Part shown: positions 5,499 to 6,806 of the stretch, in pieces
How the letters are laid out: every line of letters begins with the position of its first letter
How positions within the stretch are numbered: position 1 is the stretch's first letter
Assembly: GCA_003647095.1 (NCBI GenBank)
Contig: QMME01000215.1
Location: 1 to 6,806, forward strand
Reading direction: 5' to 3'
Source of the DNA: Deltaproteobacteria bacterium
GTDB taxonomy: Bacteria; Myxococcota; B64-G9
Length of the DNA stretch: 6,806 nt
Position numbers and translations under genes: made by a program
The notes under the pieces: model-generated
What the model was told of the DNA's origin: nothing
Database searches by the model: none
The model's input: the letters and a program-made list of their open reading frames with translations, nothing else

Positions 5499-6608
5499 TC
5501 AACGCCCCTTTCCCAGGAAATCGCGGATTGACTGCACGATGGCCTCGTGATCGGCAATCTCGCTGAGAACGAGCTTTTCCTCCTGGTCCCCGAAGGCCTC
5601 GCGCAGGTCCTTGATGAACTGCCCGGAACCGTAGGGACTCTCCACCTGGCCGTAGCCGAACTGGTTTGACGCCGGCAGGATCTTGGTGCGCAACAGCTCG
5701 ATGCAGGTCTTGGTGTCGTCGCTGGACCAGTTGTCGCCGTCGGAGAAGTGGAAGGGGTAGATGTTCCACTCTCCCGAGCCGTAGTCGTTGGCGATGATCT
5801 CGGCACACAGCTGGTAGGCCGAGGAGATCATGGTGCCGCCGCTTTCCCGGGTGTGAAAGAAGGTGTGGCGATCCACCTCGCGCGCCGCCGCGTCGTGGGT
5901 GATGTAGCGCACCTCCAGGCCCTGGTACTGGCTCTGCAGCCAGGTGTCGAGCCAGAAGGACTCGATGCGCACCAGTTCCTTCTGCTCGTCGCCCATGGAG
6001 CCGGAGACGTCCATCATGTAGATGATGGCGGCATTGGACTCCGGCAGCCAGGACACCTTCCAGGAACGGTAACGGCGGTCCTCGCGGATGGGGATGACCA
6101 CGGGGTTGTTGGGGTCGTACAGGCCGGAGGCGATCTGGCGCTTGAGGGCGGCCTTGAAGGTGCGCTTGAAGTGACGCAGGCTCTCCGGCCCCACGCGGTG
6201 GATACCGGTGTAACGGGTCTTTTCCGACTCCAGGCGGTGCTTGCCGCGCGGCTCGATGCGGGGCAGCTCCAGTTCCTCGCCCAGGATCTGGGCCAGTTCC
6301 TCGATGGTGACCTCGACCTCGAGCACGTGCTCGGAAGGATCGGAGCCGGCCTGGCCGGCCTCTCCCTCGACGTCTCCGGGCTGCAGCACCGTGCCCACCT
6401 CGCCCTCGCCCTGGCCCACCCCGCCGGTGTCCTTGTGGCCGTACTGGAAGCGGGGAATCTGGATCTGCGGCAGGGGAATGGCCACCACGTCTTTGCCCTT
6501 CTTGCCCAGGATCTCGCCCTTGGTGATGAAACGGCGCAGGTTGTCCTTGATCTTGCCGCGGACAATCTGCCGGAAGCGGGAGTGATCGCTGTCAATCTTC
6601 TGAGCCAT
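5499..6608 (-). CDS. DUF444 / YeaH-YhbH family VWA-domain protein
   Basis: This 369-residue cytosolic protein belongs to the DUF444 family (YhbH about 390, YeaH about 430). The N-terminal part has the family opening DHSRFRQIVRGKIKDNLRRF (8-27) and KGKDVVAIPLPQIQIPRF (37-54). A Gly/Glu-rich flexible linker spans about 61-93. The C-terminal half is a von Willebrand A domain with a complete MIDAS: DVSGSMG (Asp200, Ser202, Ser204), the threonine of GGT (Thr259) and SDGD (290/292). It should therefore bind a divalent metal and probably a partner protein. HDAAAREVD (238-246) is also typical. It lies between prkA and spoVR, 36 bases after the former and 2 before the latter, the conserved order of this operon, where it is thought to act with the PrkA kinase. 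The ATG at 6608 has AGGTG 8 bases upstream. Function beyond this association is unknown. Confidence 0.96.
   Translation of the reverse strand: MAQKIDSDHSRFRQIVRGKIKDNLRRFITKGEILGKKGKDVVAIPLPQIQIPRFQYGHKDTGGVGQGEGEVGTVLQPGDVEGEAGQAGSDPSEHVLEVEVTIEELAQILGEELELPRIEPRGKHRLESEKTRYTGIHRVGPESLRHFKRTFKAALKRQIASGLYDPNNPVVIPIREDRRYRSWKVSWLPESNAAIIYMMDVSGSMGDEQKELVRIESFWLDTWLQSQYQGLEVRYITHDAAAREVDRHTFFHTRESGGTMISSAYQLCAEIIANDYGSGEWNIYPFHFSDGDNWSSDDTKTCIELLRTKILPASNQFGYGQVESPYGSGQFIKDLREAFGDQEEKLVLSEIADHEAIVQSIRDFLGKGR
5505..5511 (-). promoter_or_regulatory. Shine-Dalgarno supporting the GTG start of spoVR
   Basis: Read on the minus strand, AAAGGGG lies 8 bases before GTG 5496, inside the final Gly-Lys-Gly-Arg codons of the DUF444 gene. 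It supports the short spoVR start and coupled translation of the two genes. Confidence 0.6.
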
Positions 6609-6616
6609 GGCGGCGG

Positions 6617-6621
6617 CACCT
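6617..6621 (-). promoter_or_regulatory. Shine-Dalgarno of the DUF444 gene
   Basis: Minus-strand AGGTG sits 8 bases before ATG 6608 in the 36-base gap after prkA. The gap shows no promoter-like pair and no terminator hairpin, consistent with read-through from prkA. Confidence 0.55.
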
Positions 6622-6644
6622 CGGTGGCCGGGGCCGGGGTGAAG

Positions 6645-6806
6645 CTAGTCTTCCTTGGCGTCTCCCCGCGCGAAGATGGAGGCCACGAAACTGAGCACGT
6701 CGGTGGCGCAGATCTCGCAGTAGCCGTAGTTGCGGATCATGCGCTGCTTGACGACGTCGATCTTTTCCTGGGTTTCCTTGTCCACCACCGAGCTGACCAG
6801 GCTGGT
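6645..6806 (-). CDS. prkA: PrkA serine protein kinase, C-terminal fragment (window edge)
   Basis: Only the last 53 residues are in the window; the gene continues past the right edge. Reading leftward from 6806 to a TAG at 6645-6647, the frame gives VVDKETQEKIDVVKQRMI, then RNYGYCEICATDVLSFVASI, then FARGDAKED. The GY...A.DVLxxVASIFARGD ending is what I recall for PrkA/YeaG, a cytosolic serine kinase with an AAA-like N-terminal domain. Position agrees: prkA precedes DUF444 and spoVR in this conserved operon. A C-x-x-C pair (CEIC) sits near the end. The call rests on a short tail plus strong context, so it is good but not certain; catalytic motifs are not visible here. Confidence 0.8.
   Translation of the reverse strand, partial: TSLVSSVVDKETQEKIDVVKQRMIRNYGYCEICATDVLSFVASIFARGDAKED

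Noticed and set aside
4015..5550. A 511-codon open frame on the + strand opposite spoVR
   Set aside because: It is antisense to a strongly conserved gene, reads as Val/Leu/Gly/His-rich low-information sequence, and has no family motif or ribosome site. High GC makes such antisense frames common.

Overview
The window is GC-rich DNA, packed with genes and with strong GCC/CTG/CGC codon bias, from a Gram-negative-type bacterium. It encodes two lipoproteins with lipoboxes and one protein with a Sec signal peptide. The DUF444 protein resembles the YhbH-like form more than enterobacterial YeaH, and a WtpA-type binding protein is present. Together these suggest a deltaproteobacterial-grade lineage (Myxococcota/Desulfobacterota or similar). 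That placement is an inference and is only moderately secure.

Left edge (1-1061, + strand): the 3' part of a DUF4143-type AAA ATPase gene whose Walker A region lies before the window. Its base composition is locally less GC-rich than that of the neighbouring genes, so it may be an acquired gene. Middle (1129-3922, + strand): three consecutive genes for exported proteins. The first is an unrecognised secreted protein with an Ig-like N-terminal half and an alpha-helical, HEAT-like C-terminal half. It has a good sigma70-type promoter placed so that the transcript should be leaderless. The second is a DUF6599-like lipoprotein with a strong Shine-Dalgarno. The third is a WtpA/ModA-like solute-binding lipoprotein, joined to the second by an ATGA stop/start overlap. 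No ABC permease or ATPase is present beside it, and two acidic positions expected to bind tungstate/molybdate in archaeal WtpA appear to be replaced.

Right part (3940-6806, - strand, convergent with the middle block): the end of prkA (serine protein kinase), then a DUF444/YhbH-like VWA protein, then a SpoVR/YcgB family protein. This is the known prkA-DUF444-spoVR stress/stationary-phase/sporulation-linked operon. The genes are separated by 36 and 2 bases, and spoVR probably starts at a GTG whose Shine-Dalgarno lies in the last codons of the DUF444 gene. The two blocks meet tail to tail with 17 bases between stop codons, next to a cluster of competing inverted repeats inside the end of the binding-protein gene.

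The right-hand operon is well known. The part that may be undescribed is the three-gene envelope cluster in the middle. No RNA genes, CRISPR arrays, insertion sequences or attachment sites were recognised, and no gene-free stretch exceeds 70 bases.
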